Counted from the first letter of the stretch, positions 46,404-55,518 are shown. The stretch: 64,000 bases of DNA from Reyranella sp. (GCF_004297405.1 NZ_SCVC01000036.1:186001-250000); one strand, 5' to 3'. A program made the numbers and translations. Notes: generated by a model from the letters alone, not told the origin.

Positions 46404-47756
46404 TCAGGCGGTGCGGCCACCGAGCCGCGCCTCGACCCGGGCACGTCCAATCAGCGGCAGGAGCTTCGCCATCTCCGGCCCCTTCTCCTGCGCCGTCAGC
46501 GCCAGCCGCAACGGATGGAAGAGCTGGCGGCCCTTGCGGCCCGTCGCTGCGGTGACAGCGCTGGTCCACGCCTTCCAGCTCGTTTCGTCCCAGGGATCCG
46601 CCGGCAGCAGGCCGCCTGCTTCGGCGAGAAAGGCCGGATCTTCGAGGACCGGCGCGACGGGCCCAGTCACGACCATGGCCCACGCCTTGGCATCGCCCAA
46701 GGTCGAGAGGTTGCCGCGAATGGCGAGCCAGAAGGCCTCGCCAAGATCGGAAGCGATCTCGGCGAGCCGTTCCTTCACCGTCGCGTAGGGCAGCATGTGC
46801 AAAGTGCGCGCGCTGAGCTGCGCAAGTTCATCCTCCGAGAATCGTGCGGACGCGCGCCCGACCCTCGTGAAGTCCATCGACGCCACGAGCGTTTCGAGCG
46901 AGGCCACGGGCTCGACGGCATCGGCGGTTCCCAGCCGCGCCAGCAAGGCGGAGATGGCCAGCGCCTCGATGCCACGCTCGCGCAAGTCGGCGATGGAGAG
47001 AGAGCCCGTACGCTTGCTCAAGCCGCCACCCGCTGCATCGACCAGCAACGGCAGATGCGCGAAGACCGGCACCACGGCACCCAGCGCCTCGAACATCTGG
47101 ATCTGCGCACCGGTATTGGTGACGTGATCTTCACCCCGGATCACATGCGTCACGGCAAAGGCGATGTCGTCGACCACCGAGGTGAAGCTGTAGAGATAGG
47201 TGCCGTCGGCGCGCACGAGCACGGGATCGCTCTGGCTCGCCTCGTCGACATGCTGGGCCCCGCGCACCAGGTCGTCCCAGCGCACTTCTTCGGCGACCAG
47301 CTTGAAGCGCCAATGCGGCCGGCGGCCCTCGCCTTCGAACCGGCGACGATCATCGTCCGAAAGCTTGAGCGCCGCGCGGTCGTAGACCGGCGGACGTCCC
47401 TGCGCGAGCAACCGCTTGCGCTTGAACTCGAGTTCCTCCGGCGTTTCATAGCAAGGGTAGAGTCGGCCGGCTGCGATCAGTTGATCGCGCGCAGAGTCAT
47501 AGTGCGCCAGGCGGTCCGACTGTTTCTCTTTGCGATCCCAGTCGAGGCCGAGCCAGCCGAGATCGCGCTCGATCCCCTGCTCGAACTCCACGCGGCTGCG
47601 AGCACGATCCGTATCGTCGAGACGCAGGATGAACGTGCCGCCCCGCTGTTTGGCGAAGAGCCAGTTGAACAATGCAGCCCGGATGTTGCCGACATGCAGC
47701 AGCCCGGTGGGGCTCGGCGCAAAGCGGACGACCGGTGGGGAGGCAGAAGAAACCAT
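46404..47756 (-). CDS. gltX: Glutamyl-tRNA synthetase (GltX family)
   Basis: 450-residue class I synthetase attaching glutamate to tRNA. RFAPSPTGLLHVGNIRAAL contains the HIGH-like HVGN (21-24). FILRLDDTDRARS is the substrate motif. The KMSKS equivalent is SKRTGS in GLSKRTGSLSI (about 246-255), a Lys-Arg form common in the alphaproteobacterial GltX2-type enzyme, which may belong to the second, tRNA-Gln-preferring group. Only one is in the window; a gatCAB pathway elsewhere would clarify. It lies on the same strand as cysS, 171 nt upstream of it. Confidence 0.94.
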   Translation of the reverse strand: MVSSASPPVVRFAPSPTGLLHVGNIRAALFNWLFAKQRGGTFILRLDDTDRARSRVEFEQGIERDLGWLGLDWDRKEKQSDRLAHYDSARDQLIAAGRLYPCYETPEELEFKRKRLLAQGRPPVYDRAALKLSDDDRRRFEGEGRRPHWRFKLVAEEVRWDDLVRGAQHVDEASQSDPVLVRADGTYLYSFTSVVDDIAFAVTHVIRGEDHVTNTGAQIQMFEALGAVVPVFAHLPLLVDAAGGGLSKRTGSLSIADLRERGIEALAISALLARLGTADAVEPVASLETLVASMDFTRVGRASARFSEDELAQLSARTLHMLPYATVKERLAEIASDLGEAFWLAIRGNLSTLGDAKAWAMVVTGPVAPVLEDPAFLAEAGGLLPADPWDETSWKAWTSAVTAATGRKGRQLFHPLRLALTAQEKGPEMAKLLPLIGRARVEARLGGRTA

Positions 47757-47840
47757 GCGAGGCGACTTGTGGCGAGCGCGTGTTGGCGGGTCAAGCCGGC
47801 TCCGGCAGAGCAGCCCAAGCTGCTCTGGATTCCCTAGATT

Positions 47841-47892
47841 CTAGAGCACGACCTCCCACCCGCTGCTTCCAGCCGGGTGAGACGTGCTCTAG
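47841..47892. repeat. Intergenic palindromic element (CTAGAGCACG hairpin)
   Basis: CTAGAGCACG (47841-47850) and its exact complement CGTGCTCTAG (47883-47892) flank an inner pair CACCCG (47857-47862)/CGGGTG (47874-47879), forming a ~52-nt hairpin in the gltX-dlh gap. There is no T-run. CTAGAGCA-type palindromes are a known class of dispersed intergenic repeat in Hyphomicrobiales-like genomes, and this may be one. Only one copy is seen in the window. Confidence 0.5.
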
Positions 47893-47925
47893 TGTCCCCC
47901 GCAACTGGAGAGGAAACCAACAAAC

Positions 47926-48642
47926 ATGCACACGCAGGACATTGAATACAGTGCCGACGGCGTCCGCATGATCGGACAGTATGTCGTCGATGACGGCAAG
48001 CCCGGCCGCCGCGCGGGCGTGCTGGTCTGCCATGAGGGGCCGGGCCTCACGGACCATACGAAGAAGATCGCCGCACGGCTGGCGGGCCTTGGCTACGCGG
48101 CCTTCGCGATGGACTACCACGGCGACGGCAAGCCGTTGGCCGACAGGACCCAGACGATGGCGCGACTGGCGCCCTGGATGGCCGATCCCACCGGCATCCG
48201 CACCCGTGCACTCGCCGCCCTCGACGTGCTGAAGTCTCAGAAGGAAGTCGATCCCGCGAAGCTCGCCGCCATTGGCTATTGCTTCGGCGGCACCACGGCG
48301 CTCGAGATCGGACGCAGTGGCGCCGACGTGAAGGCGATCGTCGGTTTCCATTCCGGCCTGGCGACGGCTCGACCGCAAGACGCGAAGAACATCAAAGGCA
48401 AGGTGCTGGTCTGCATCGGCGCGGATGATCCGATCATCCCGCCGGCGCAGCGCGCCGGATTCGAGAACGAGATGACGGCCGCAGGCATCGACTGGCGTCT
48501 GCAGCTCTATGGCGGCGCCGGCCACAGTTTCACCAATCCAGCGGCGGATTCGCGGGGCATGAAAGGCTTCTTCTTTCACGAGGCAACCGATCGCCGCTCG
48601 TGGAATGCCATGATCGAACTGTTCAATGAAACGCTGAACTAG
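47926..48642 (+). CDS. Dienelactone hydrolase family protein
   Basis: 238 residues with the DLH Cys nucleophile in GYCFGG (Cys119); acid in IGADDPIIPP and His in GGAGHSFTNP. It opens MHTQDIEYSADGVRMIGQYVVD (abridged). Family enzymes hydrolyse dienelactones or other esters. GAGAGGAAACC precedes ATG 47926. The Bug binding-protein gene follows after 32 nt and may be co-transcribed. Confidence 0.9.
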   Translation: MHTQDIEYSADGVRMIGQYVVDDGKPGRRAGVLVCHEGPGLTDHTKKIAARLAGLGYAAFAMDYHGDGKPLADRTQTMARLAPWMADPTGIRTRALAALDVLKSQKEVDPAKLAAIGYCFGGTTALEIGRSGADVKAIVGFHSGLATARPQDAKNIKGKVLVCIGADDPIIPPAQRAGFENEMTAAGIDWRLQLYGGAGHSFTNPAADSRGMKGFFFHEATDRRSWNAMIELFNETLN

Positions 48643-48674
48643 AAGCTAAAGAGACTCTTGGGAGGATTCCGACA

Positions 48675-49649
48675 ATGAAACGCCGTCAACTCATCGTGGC
48701 GGGCGCCGCCGCATTGGCCGCTCCGTCGATTGCACGCGCCCAGGCCAAGTATCCCGATCGCCCGGTGCGCCTCGTCGTGCCGTTTCCGCCGGCCGGCCCG
48801 ACTGACATCATCGGCCGCATGGTCGCGGAGAAGATGACCGGGCTGCTCGGCCAGAACATGGTCGTCGAGAACAAGGCCGGTGCTGCCGGGTCGATCGGCG
48901 CAGTCGAGGTCAAGAACGCCAAGGCGGACGGCTACACCTTCCTCTTTGCCCCTTCCTCGACCCACGCGATCAATCCCACCGCGTTCGTGAAGCCGCTCTA
49001 CGACCCCATCAAGGACTTCACGCCGATCTCCTCGATCTGCGTCAACCCGCTGGTCATCGTCGCCCATCCCTCGATGCCCGACACGCTGATGGGCCTGGTC
49101 GAGTTGATGAAGAAGAACCCCGGCAAATACTCCTACGGCTCGTCGGGCGCCGGTGGCATCACCCACCTCGCCGGCGAATATCTCAAGATGTCGGTCGGCG
49201 GCATGAACGTGGAGCACGTCCCCTATCGCGGCTCGATGCCCGCCCTGCAGGACATGATGTCGGGCAACGTCGTCTGGATGTTCGAGACCATCAGCACGAC
49301 CCTGCAGTTCCACCGCCAGGGCCGCGTGCGCATCCTGGGCTACGCCCATGCCAAGCGCGCCCCTGCCGCACCGGACATCCCCACGGTGATCGAGGCCGGT
49401 GTGCCAGGTTACGAGGCCTATACCTTCAACCTGGTCCTGGGCCCCGCCAATACGCCCAAGGACGTCGTCGACACGATCGATCAGGCCACGCGCAAATTGA
49501 TGACCGACAAGGCCTTCACCGATGCGCTGGAGAAGATCGCAGCCGTGCCGGCATTCGACACGACGCCCGAGCGCACGGAAAAGTTCATCAAGGACGAGCT
49601 GGCCAAATGGGCGCCCGTGATCAAGGCGGCCGGCGTGAAAATCGAGTAG
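48675..49649 (+). CDS. Tripartite tricarboxylate transporter (Bug) family substrate-binding protein
   Basis: 324 residues, with a Tat/Sec signal peptide (MKRRQLIVAGAAALAAPSIARAQ, abridged). Bug signatures: VRLVVPFPPAGPTDIIGR, VVENKAGAAGSIGAVEVKNA, HVPYRGSMPALQDMMSGN, DIPTVIEAGVPGY. GGGAGGA precedes ATG 48675. It is the third orphan Bug protein in the window. Linked to the dienelactone hydrolase gene, so an aromatic or lactone-derived ligand is conceivable but unproven. Confidence 0.9.
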   Translation: MKRRQLIVAGAAALAAPSIARAQAKYPDRPVRLVVPFPPAGPTDIIGRMVAEKMTGLLGQNMVVENKAGAAGSIGAVEVKNAKADGYTFLFAPSSTHAINPTAFVKPLYDPIKDFTPISSICVNPLVIVAHPSMPDTLMGLVELMKKNPGKYSYGSSGAGGITHLAGEYLKMSVGGMNVEHVPYRGSMPALQDMMSGNVVWMFETISTTLQFHRQGRVRILGYAHAKRAPAAPDIPTVIEAGVPGYEAYTFNLVLGPANTPKDVVDTIDQATRKLMTDKAFTDALEKIAAVPAFDTTPERTEKFIKDELAKWAPVIKAAGVKIE

Positions 49650-49672
49650 GGAAAGCCCCGCTCAGAAGCAAA

Positions 49673-50113
49673 TCAACGATAGCCGGCGGGCGGCGGCACG
49701 TTGCCGGGCGCCGGTGTGATCGGCGCCTGCTGCGGCATTTGAGACGGCGTCGGCAGGTTCATGGCCCCGGGGCCCGCCCCTACGCCGGCTCCCGCCCCTT
49801 CGCTGGGAGCGGCGACACGGCCGGGGGCGTTCTGGCCGGTGGTGCTGATATAGTAGCCTGCGACGGCATTGGATCCGTCGCCCGCCGTCTTGGCCGGCAC
49901 GTCGATGATGCCGACGCGCTCGCCGCTCTTGTCGACGCGGTAGCCTTCGGCATCGAGCTGGTAGCCTTCATTGTCGATGCGAACGCCGCCCGGGTGGACC
50001 CTGAAGGCGGCCGGCGGTGTCACTTCGTTGTACAGCGGCTGGGGCAGCGGATCGCCGCAGGCAGCGAGCGTCGACGCACCGAGCATCGCGGCAATCAAAC
50101 GTCTCGCAGCCAT
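49673..50113 (-). CDS. Pro/Gly-rich lipoprotein of unknown function
   Basis: 146 residues. The signal ends in a lipobox TLAACG (Cys at about 19). Mature protein LPQPLYNEVTPPAAFRVHPGG, then several short repeats of the form VRIDNEGYQLDAEGYRVDKSGE (abridged), and a C-terminus rich in Gly, Ala, Gln and Pro. GAGGGGGATTG precedes ATG 50113; the longer upstream frame is not convincing. Family unknown. It is convergent with the Bug gene 23 nt away. Confidence 0.75.
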   Translation of the reverse strand: MAARRLIAAMLGASTLAACGDPLPQPLYNEVTPPAAFRVHPGGVRIDNEGYQLDAEGYRVDKSGERVGIIDVPAKTAGDGSNAVAGYYISTTGQNAPGRVAAPSEGAGAGVGAGPGAMNLPTPSQMPQQAPITPAPGNVPPPAGYR

Positions 50114-50202
50114 CAATCCCCCTCGGAAACCGGTTCCGCGGCCATCATAGCGGAAACCGCGTTCGTCCTGAAAGGCCTCCCTACCCCCAATCGGCGAGCC
50201 CG

Positions 50203-51891
50203 TCAGGCGGCTTTTTTGACCACGGCGTCCCGCAATTCCCGCCGCAAGATCTTGCCAACGTTGGTTTTCGGCAGCTCGCTGCGGAACTCGATGTATTTGG
50301 GCCGCTTGTAGCCCGTCAGTTCCTTGGCGCAGTAGGCCGCGAGGGCTTCCTTGGTGAGCGCTGGATCCTTCTTCACCACGAACAGCATGACGGCCTCTCC
50401 GGATTTCTCGTCGGGCACGCCGATTACGGCGCATTCGAGGACACCCGGATGAGCGGCCACGACGCCCTCGACCTCGTTGGGGAAGATCTTGAAGCCCGAG
50501 ACGATGATCATGTCCTTCTTGCGATCCACGATCTTGATGTAGCCTCGCGCGTCCATCTCGCCGACATCGCCCGACTTGAAGAAGCCGTCAGGCGTCATCA
50601 CCAAGGCAGTCTCGTCGGGACGCTGCCAGTAGCCCTGCATGACCTGCGGCCCACGGATCGCAATCTCGCCGGCTTCACCCAACGGCACGTCCTTGCCGTG
50701 ATCATCGAGAATACGCACTTCGACATTCGGCAGGGGCAGGCCGATCGTGCCGGTATACTGCTCGGAGTCGGTCGGGTTGCAGGTCACGCCTGCCGAGGTT
50801 TCGCTAAGGCCATATCCTTCGACGATCGGACAGCCGGTGACCGCAAGCCATTTCTTCGCCACGGCCTCCTGGATCGCCATCGCACCACCGTTGGAAATCA
50901 CGAGCGAGGAGAAGTCGAGCTTGGCGAAGTCGGGCTGGTTGAGCAGACCGTTGAACAGCGTGTTGACGCCGGGGAAGACGTTCATTCTGTACTTGGCCAG
51001 ATCCGTGATCGTGGCCTTCATGTCGCGTGGATTGGGGATCAGGATGTTGAGCGCGCCCGTGCGCATGCCGAGCAGGCCGCAGGTGATGAACGCGAAGACG
51101 TGGTAAAGCGGCAAGGCGCAGACGATGGTCAACTGACCTTCCAGCTTCTTGCGCTTCAGCCCCGGTTGCATCCATGCTTCCGAGGCCAGCAGGTTCGCCA
51201 CGATCGTGTGGTGAAGGAGTGTGGCGCCCTTGGCCACGCCTGTCGTGCCGCCGGTATATTGCAGAACCGCCACGTCCTGCGGCCCGAGATCGGGACGATC
51301 GAGCCGCATCGAACGGCCGGCCGCAATCACATCGTTGAACTTGAAATGCCCCGGCAACGACCAGGCCGGGATCTGCTTCCGCACATTGCGAAGGACAAAG
51401 TTGATGACCATGCCCTTGAGGAAACCCATGAGGTCGCCGACCGAGGCGACGACGACATGTTTCACCGGCGTGCCGGCGATTGCCTTCTGGAGCGTCGACG
51501 CGAAGTTCTCGAGAACGATCACGGCTTCCGCGCCGGAATCCTCGAGCTGATGATGCAGTTCAGGCGCCGTATAGAGCGGATTGACGTTGACCGCGATGAA
51601 CCCGGCCCGCAGCACGGCAGCGATAGCCACCGGATACTGCAGCACGTTGGGCATCATGATCGCGACCCGTGCCCCCCGCTTCAGCCCCCAGCTCTGCAGC
51701 CAGGCAGCGAGCGCTTGCGACAGCGTATCGACCTCGCCGAAGGTCAGCGCCTTGTCCATGCAGACATAGGCCTTGGCGTCGCGATACTTGGCAAAGCTCT
51801 CTTCGAGCAGCGACACGACGCTGGGATAGACCGACGGATCGATGTCCGCGGGCACGCCCGGCGGGTAACTCTTGAGCCAGAACCGATCCAT
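50203..51891 (-). CDS. fadD: Long-chain fatty-acid--CoA ligase
   Basis: 562-residue ANL-superfamily enzyme activating fatty acids with ATP and CoA. AMP-binding P-loop VLQYTGGTTGVAKGATLLH is central, GYGLSETSAGVT follows, and the later motifs KSGDVGEMDARGYIKIVDRKKDMIIVSG (abridged) are present. The C-terminal Lys is in ELPKTNVGKILRREL. The N-terminal FWLKSYPPGVPADID marks the FadD group. It stands beside the lipid-storage genes and would supply acyl-CoAs to WS/DGAT or beta-oxidation. Confidence 0.95.
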   Translation of the reverse strand: MDRFWLKSYPPGVPADIDPSVYPSVVSLLEESFAKYRDAKAYVCMDKALTFGEVDTLSQALAAWLQSWGLKRGARVAIMMPNVLQYPVAIAAVLRAGFIAVNVNPLYTAPELHHQLEDSGAEAVIVLENFASTLQKAIAGTPVKHVVVASVGDLMGFLKGMVINFVLRNVRKQIPAWSLPGHFKFNDVIAAGRSMRLDRPDLGPQDVAVLQYTGGTTGVAKGATLLHHTIVANLLASEAWMQPGLKRKKLEGQLTIVCALPLYHVFAFITCGLLGMRTGALNILIPNPRDMKATITDLAKYRMNVFPGVNTLFNGLLNQPDFAKLDFSSLVISNGGAMAIQEAVAKKWLAVTGCPIVEGYGLSETSAGVTCNPTDSEQYTGTIGLPLPNVEVRILDDHGKDVPLGEAGEIAIRGPQVMQGYWQRPDETALVMTPDGFFKSGDVGEMDARGYIKIVDRKKDMIIVSGFKIFPNEVEGVVAAHPGVLECAVIGVPDEKSGEAVMLFVVKKDPALTKEALAAYCAKELTGYKRPKYIEFRSELPKTNVGKILRRELRDAVVKKAA

Positions 51892-51932
51892 TCCACTCCT
51901 CCCGAAGTTCCGCCTTTGGAGACACTATAGGC

Positions 51933-52493
51933 ATGCCTGCAGAAGAACGCTCCTTCATCACCTCTTTTCACGTCATCACGGGTGGCCCGGGATCGGGCAA
52001 GACGACGCTGATCGATGCACTCGTCGCCGCTGGCTTCGCGCGCACGATCGAAGCCGGTCGCGCCATCATCCAAGACCAGACCGCCATAGACGGACCGGCT
52101 CTGCCGGTGCGTGATCCCGGGTTGTTTGCAGAGCTGATGCTTTCGTGGGAGCTGCAGTCCTACCGTTCGGCTCAAACTCAGGCCAAGCCGGTATTCTTCG
52201 ATCGCGGCGTGCCCGATATCGCGGGCTACTATCGACTGATCGGACGCACGGTGCCGCCGCACGTGACTGCCGCTGCCAACCGCTTCCGCTACAACCGGCG
52301 TGTCTTCGCGGCGCCGCCCTGGCCAGAAATCTTCGGACACGATGCCGAGCGCAAGCAGACCTTCGACGAAGCAGTTCGCACGTTCGAGGCGGTTACGGGC
52401 GCCTATCGAGATTTCGGTTACGAGCTGGTGCTTTTGCCGCTCGTGCCCGTGCCGCAGCGCGTGAAGTTCGTGCTCGATGCGATCGGCCAATGA
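51933..52493 (+). CDS. AAA family ATPase / nucleotide kinase-like protein
   Basis: 186 residues. Walker A ITGGPGSGKTTLIDAL is at about 15-30 and an Asp-rich region VFFDRGVPDIAGYYRL at about 86-101. It resembles the AAA_28 family of small kinase-like ATPases. Family members are found next to varied metabolic genes and few have known substrates; NAD- or vitamin-kinase-like roles have been proposed in some. It diverges from fadD, whose start is 41 nt away. A terminator hairpin follows. Confidence 0.8.
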   Translation: MPAEERSFITSFHVITGGPGSGKTTLIDALVAAGFARTIEAGRAIIQDQTAIDGPALPVRDPGLFAELMLSWELQSYRSAQTQAKPVFFDRGVPDIAGYYRLIGRTVPPHVTAAANRFRYNRRVFAAPPWPEIFGHDAERKQTFDEAVRTFEAVTGAYRDFGYELVLLPLVPVPQRVKFVLDAIGQ

Positions 52494-52495
52494 AA

Positions 52496-52521
52496 AAGGC
52501 CCGTCCTCGCGGACGGGCCTT
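52496..52521. terminator. Intrinsic terminator between convergent ATPase and phasin genes
   Basis: Perfect 11-bp stem AAGGCCCGTCC/GGACGGGCCTT (52496-52506 and 52511-52521), TCGC loop, preceded by AAAAA. The U-run is best on the minus strand, so it mainly ends the phasin transcript; it could also act in the other direction. Confidence 0.85.
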
Positions 52522-52544
52522 CTTCTAAAGACGGCGGAAGTCGC

Positions 52545-52994
52545 TTAGGCGGCGGCCTTCGCGAACTTTTCGATGCGCTCCTGCACCGGGCGGACGACAT
52601 CGTCGGCGGCCTTGCGCACGTAGGCGCCGAGGTCCTGCGCCTGGGCGATGCGGGTCTCGATGCGGCCGCGCCAGTACTTGGCCGAGACGTCGAACGCCTC
52701 GAGCGGCGACTTGGCCGCGAGGAAGTCGCGCATGGCGGCGAAGCCGGCGTCGGCATCTTCCTTGGCGACATCGAGCAGCTTCAAGCTGGCCTTGGTGGCG
52801 CCGTCGCGGGCCTGGTTGACCTGAGCGTTCAGCTCTTCCGACGCGCTCTGCACGGCCTTGCTGATCTGCTCGACACCTTCGGTGGCCTTGCGGACACCGA
52901 TCTGCGCGAATTCGCGGACGCGCTCGCCGGCGGCCTTGGTGGTTTCATTGGCATGCTCGATCACGGTGTCGAGCGCGGCATTGTTGGTGGTCAT
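52545..52994 (-). CDS. Phasin family protein (granule-associated), copy 1
   Basis: 149 residues, amphipathic and almost wholly helical (for example VIEHANETTKAAGERVREFAQIGVRKATEGVEQIS, abridged), with the phasin-2 pattern. Phasins coat polyhydroxyalkanoate granules. AGGAAC precedes ATG 52994. The 229-nt region upstream has the direct repeats described separately. A second phasin lies 2.6 kb away on the other side of the WS/DGAT and esterase genes. Confidence 0.87.
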   Translation of the reverse strand: MTTNNAALDTVIEHANETTKAAGERVREFAQIGVRKATEGVEQISKAVQSASEELNAQVNQARDGATKASLKLLDVAKEDADAGFAAMRDFLAAKSPLEAFDVSAKYWRGRIETRIAQAQDLGAYVRKAADDVVRPVQERIEKFAKAAA

Positions 52995-53015
52995 GTGATG
53001 AGTTCCTGCAATTGA

Positions 53016-53090
53016 TTGGTGTGCGCTACGCGGTGAGGAGGCGTATATGGGATCGCTATTGTGCGTTGCAACATAAATTTGTGCGCTGCG
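53016..53090. promoter_or_regulatory. Direct repeats of GTGCGYT-type sites in the phasin/WS-DGAT divergent gap
   Basis: TTGTGCGTTGC (53059-53069) and TTGTGCGCTGC (53079-53089) are direct repeats spaced exactly 20 nt; a weaker third copy GTGCGCT begins at 53021, 40 nt before the GTGCGTT of the first. The whole gap 52995-53223 is AT-rich for this genome, including an A/T stretch at 53095-53130. A regulator reading the same DNA face every two helical turns would fit. PhaR-like polyhydroxyalkanoate regulators control phasin genes at GCA/TGC-type sites, so PhaR is a candidate (inference). Confidence 0.45.
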
Positions 53091-53223
53091 GGAAGAAAAA
53101 TAGAATATCTATATTTTTCAATTAGTTATGTGAACAGACAAGCGATACCCTCTTGCCTAATGCGAGCTCGCCGGAGGACAAATCGTCCAACGACTAAAAA
53201 CCGGCGACCGTGGGAGGACGCCA

Positions 53224-54678
53224 ATGGAAACGCAGCAACTTTCGGGCATCGATGCGTCGTTCCTTTACCTGGAGACGCCAGAGACGCCCATGCACGTGGC
53301 CGGGCTTACTTACTTCGAACTGCCGCCGGGCTTCGAAGGAAGTTTCTACCAACACTTCCGCAAGTTCTTCGAAAGCCGCCTGCACACCATCCCGATCTTC
53401 TCCAAGCGGCTGGCGCCATCGCTCTACGACCTCGACCATCCGGGTTGGGTCGACGAGCCTGAACTCGACCTCGACTATCATCTGCGCGAAACCGCTCTGC
53501 CCGCCCCCGGCACCGAGGAGCAGCTCGAGGAAGTGATCTCCCGGCTGCACGCCAACACCCTCGATCGCAGCCGACCGCTCTGGCAGTTCTATGTCATCAC
53601 CGGCCTGTCGAACGGACAGGGCGTTCTCTATTCGAAGGTGCACCACGCCGCGATCGACGGCGGCGCCGGCATGGCGATCAACAAGGCGCTCTACGACGTC
53701 AGCGCCACACCACGCGACGTCGCGCCCGCACCACCCAAGCCTTCGTCATCGACCACCGCGCCTGTCTCCCCTACCGCCGTTGATCCGGTGAAGGGCGTCG
53801 CCGACATCATGACCAACATGATGCGCCAGCAGATCAAGCTCTGGCAGGCCGCGCCCGACATCGTGAACTCGATGACCAATGCCTTCCTCGGCAAGCCCGG
53901 CGAAGCGCCCAAGGCGCTTAGCACGTTGCAGAACCTGGCCAGCCAGCTCCCGACGCTCAGCGCGCCCAAGACACCCTTCAACGCAACGATCACGCGCGAG
54001 CGCAGCTACGCGGCCCGCACGATCTCGCTGTCCGACGCCAAAGCGATCGCCAAGGCGAGCGGCGCCAAACTCAACGATGTGGTGATGGCGGTGTGCAGTG
54101 GTGCGCTCCGGCGTTACCTGCAGGAGAAAGGCCAGCTCCCCGACAAGCCGCTCATCGCCGGCGTGCCGATCAGCCTGCGCGAGCCCGGCGACACGCGGCA
54201 GAACAATCAAGTGTCCGGCATGCTTTGCCAGATCGCGACTGACATCGCCGATCCGGTGGAGCGGCTGAAGGCAATCGTGAAGTCATCGACCGACTCCAAG
54301 CAGATCGCAGGCACGTTCCGCGACGCCGTCCCACAGGACTTCGCCTTCGTCGGCGCGCCGATCCTGTTGCAGCTCATGATGCTGGTCTATGGCCGCAGCG
54401 GTCTGGCCGACAAGCTGCCGATGCCGATGAATGTCACCATCTCCAACGTGCCTGGCCCACCAATGCCGCTCTACTGCGCCGGCGCAAAGGTGACGGCGCT
54501 GCATCCGGTTTCCATTCCGGCCCATGGCGCAGCGCTCAACATCACGGTGCAGAGCTACATGGATGCGCTCAACTTCGGCCTCACCGCCGATCGCCGCGCC
54601 GTGCCGGATGTTGCACGGCTTGGCGATTATCTGGTCGAGGCGACGGCCGAGCTCAAGACGGCGGTCGTAAAAGGTTGA
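53224..54678 (+). CDS. Wax ester synthase / diacylglycerol O-acyltransferase (WS/DGAT)
   Basis: 484 residues. The catalytic HHxxxDG motif is HHAAIDG at 140-146, and PLW (118-120) with the preceding DRSR marks the WS/DGAT family. GTMPISLREPGDTRQNN-like block reads GVPISLREPGDTRQNNQ; the C-terminal NVTISNVPGPPMPLYCAGA (abridged) is conserved. It transfers acyl-CoA to a long-chain alcohol or diacylglycerol, making wax ester or triacylglycerol. GGGAGGA precedes ATG 53224. Its neighbours (phasins, esterase, fadD, P450) suggest a storage-lipid locus. Confidence 0.93.
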   Translation: METQQLSGIDASFLYLETPETPMHVAGLTYFELPPGFEGSFYQHFRKFFESRLHTIPIFSKRLAPSLYDLDHPGWVDEPELDLDYHLRETALPAPGTEEQLEEVISRLHANTLDRSRPLWQFYVITGLSNGQGVLYSKVHHAAIDGGAGMAINKALYDVSATPRDVAPAPPKPSSSTTAPVSPTAVDPVKGVADIMTNMMRQQIKLWQAAPDIVNSMTNAFLGKPGEAPKALSTLQNLASQLPTLSAPKTPFNATITRERSYAARTISLSDAKAIAKASGAKLNDVVMAVCSGALRRYLQEKGQLPDKPLIAGVPISLREPGDTRQNNQVSGMLCQIATDIADPVERLKAIVKSSTDSKQIAGTFRDAVPQDFAFVGAPILLQLMMLVYGRSGLADKLPMPMNVTISNVPGPPMPLYCAGAKVTALHPVSIPAHGAALNITVQSYMDALNFGLTADRRAVPDVARLGDYLVEATAELKTAVVKG

Positions 54679-54736
54679 AACCCTTCCGTTGCCTACCGAT
54701 ATGTGAGAGTCTGCGGGAACGATAAGGAGGCCCAAA

Positions 54737-55513
54737 TTGACGGCTGCCGCTGAGACATTGCGTCCCCCTTCGCGTACGTTGCTGTTCCTCGAAGGTCGTG
54801 CTGTCCAGGAACTGGGCGCCTTCATGTTGCTGCGGCCCTGGCTCTCCGCCGCGCCGCGCGGCGATGGTCATCCCGTCCTTGTTCTCCCGGGTCTTCTCGC
54901 GAGCGATCTCTCCACGCAGCCCCTGCGCTCCTTCCTGAAGGCGCAAGGCTATGCCGTGCATGGCTGGAAGCAGGGCCGCAATCTCGGCCTGCGCCCGGGC
55001 ATCGAAGGCGCCATGCTGGATCGCGTCGACGAACTCTACGAGCGCCACGGCCACCGCAAGATCAGCCTCGTTGGCTGGAGCCTGGGCGGCATCTACGCGC
55101 GCCAGCTCGCCAAACGCTGCCCCGAAAAGGTGCGTTCGGTGATCAGCCTCGGCAGCCCCTTCACCGGCAGTCCGAAGGCAACCAACGCCTGGCGCGTCTA
55201 CGAGTTCGCTTCGGGGCAGAGCGTCGAAGACCGCGACCACCACATTGCCGGCCCGCTCGCCGATCCGCCGCCGGTGCCGACGACGTCGATCTTCAGCCGT
55301 ACCGACGGCATCTGCGCCTGGCAGACGTGCCTGAACGTCGAAAGCGAGCAGGTCGAGAATATCGAAGTCTACGGCAGCCATTGCGGCCTCGGGCATCATC
55401 CGGCCGCCGTCTATGCCGTCGCAGACCGGCTGTCGCAGCCGGAAGGTCAGTGGAAGCGCTTTGACCGCTCCGGCTGGAAGAGCTTCGTCTTCCCGGATTG
55501 GCGCCGCGCTTGA
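54737..55513 (+). CDS. Alpha/beta hydrolase (lipase/esterase-like) next to WS/DGAT
   Basis: 258 residues; PVLVLPGLLASDLSTQPLR opens the fold, nucleophile Ser115 in LVGWSLGGIYAR, and the His in GSHCGLGHHP. Start TTG 54737 is strongly supported by AAGGAGG six nt before it. It lies 58 nt after WS/DGAT on the same strand and is convergent with the second phasin. A lipid-mobilising or granule-associated esterase role is plausible by context only. Confidence 0.85.
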   Translation: MTAAAETLRPPSRTLLFLEGRAVQELGAFMLLRPWLSAAPRGDGHPVLVLPGLLASDLSTQPLRSFLKAQGYAVHGWKQGRNLGLRPGIEGAMLDRVDELYERHGHRKISLVGWSLGGIYARQLAKRCPEKVRSVISLGSPFTGSPKATNAWRVYEFASGQSVEDRDHHIAGPLADPPPVPTTSIFSRTDGICAWQTCLNVESEQVENIEVYGSHCGLGHHPAAVYAVADRLSQPEGQWKRFDRSGWKSFVFPDWRRA

Positions 55514-55518
55514 GTTTC

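Noticed and set aside
50017-51930. A 637-codon open frame on the plus strand
   Set aside because: Antisense to fadD; no family features.
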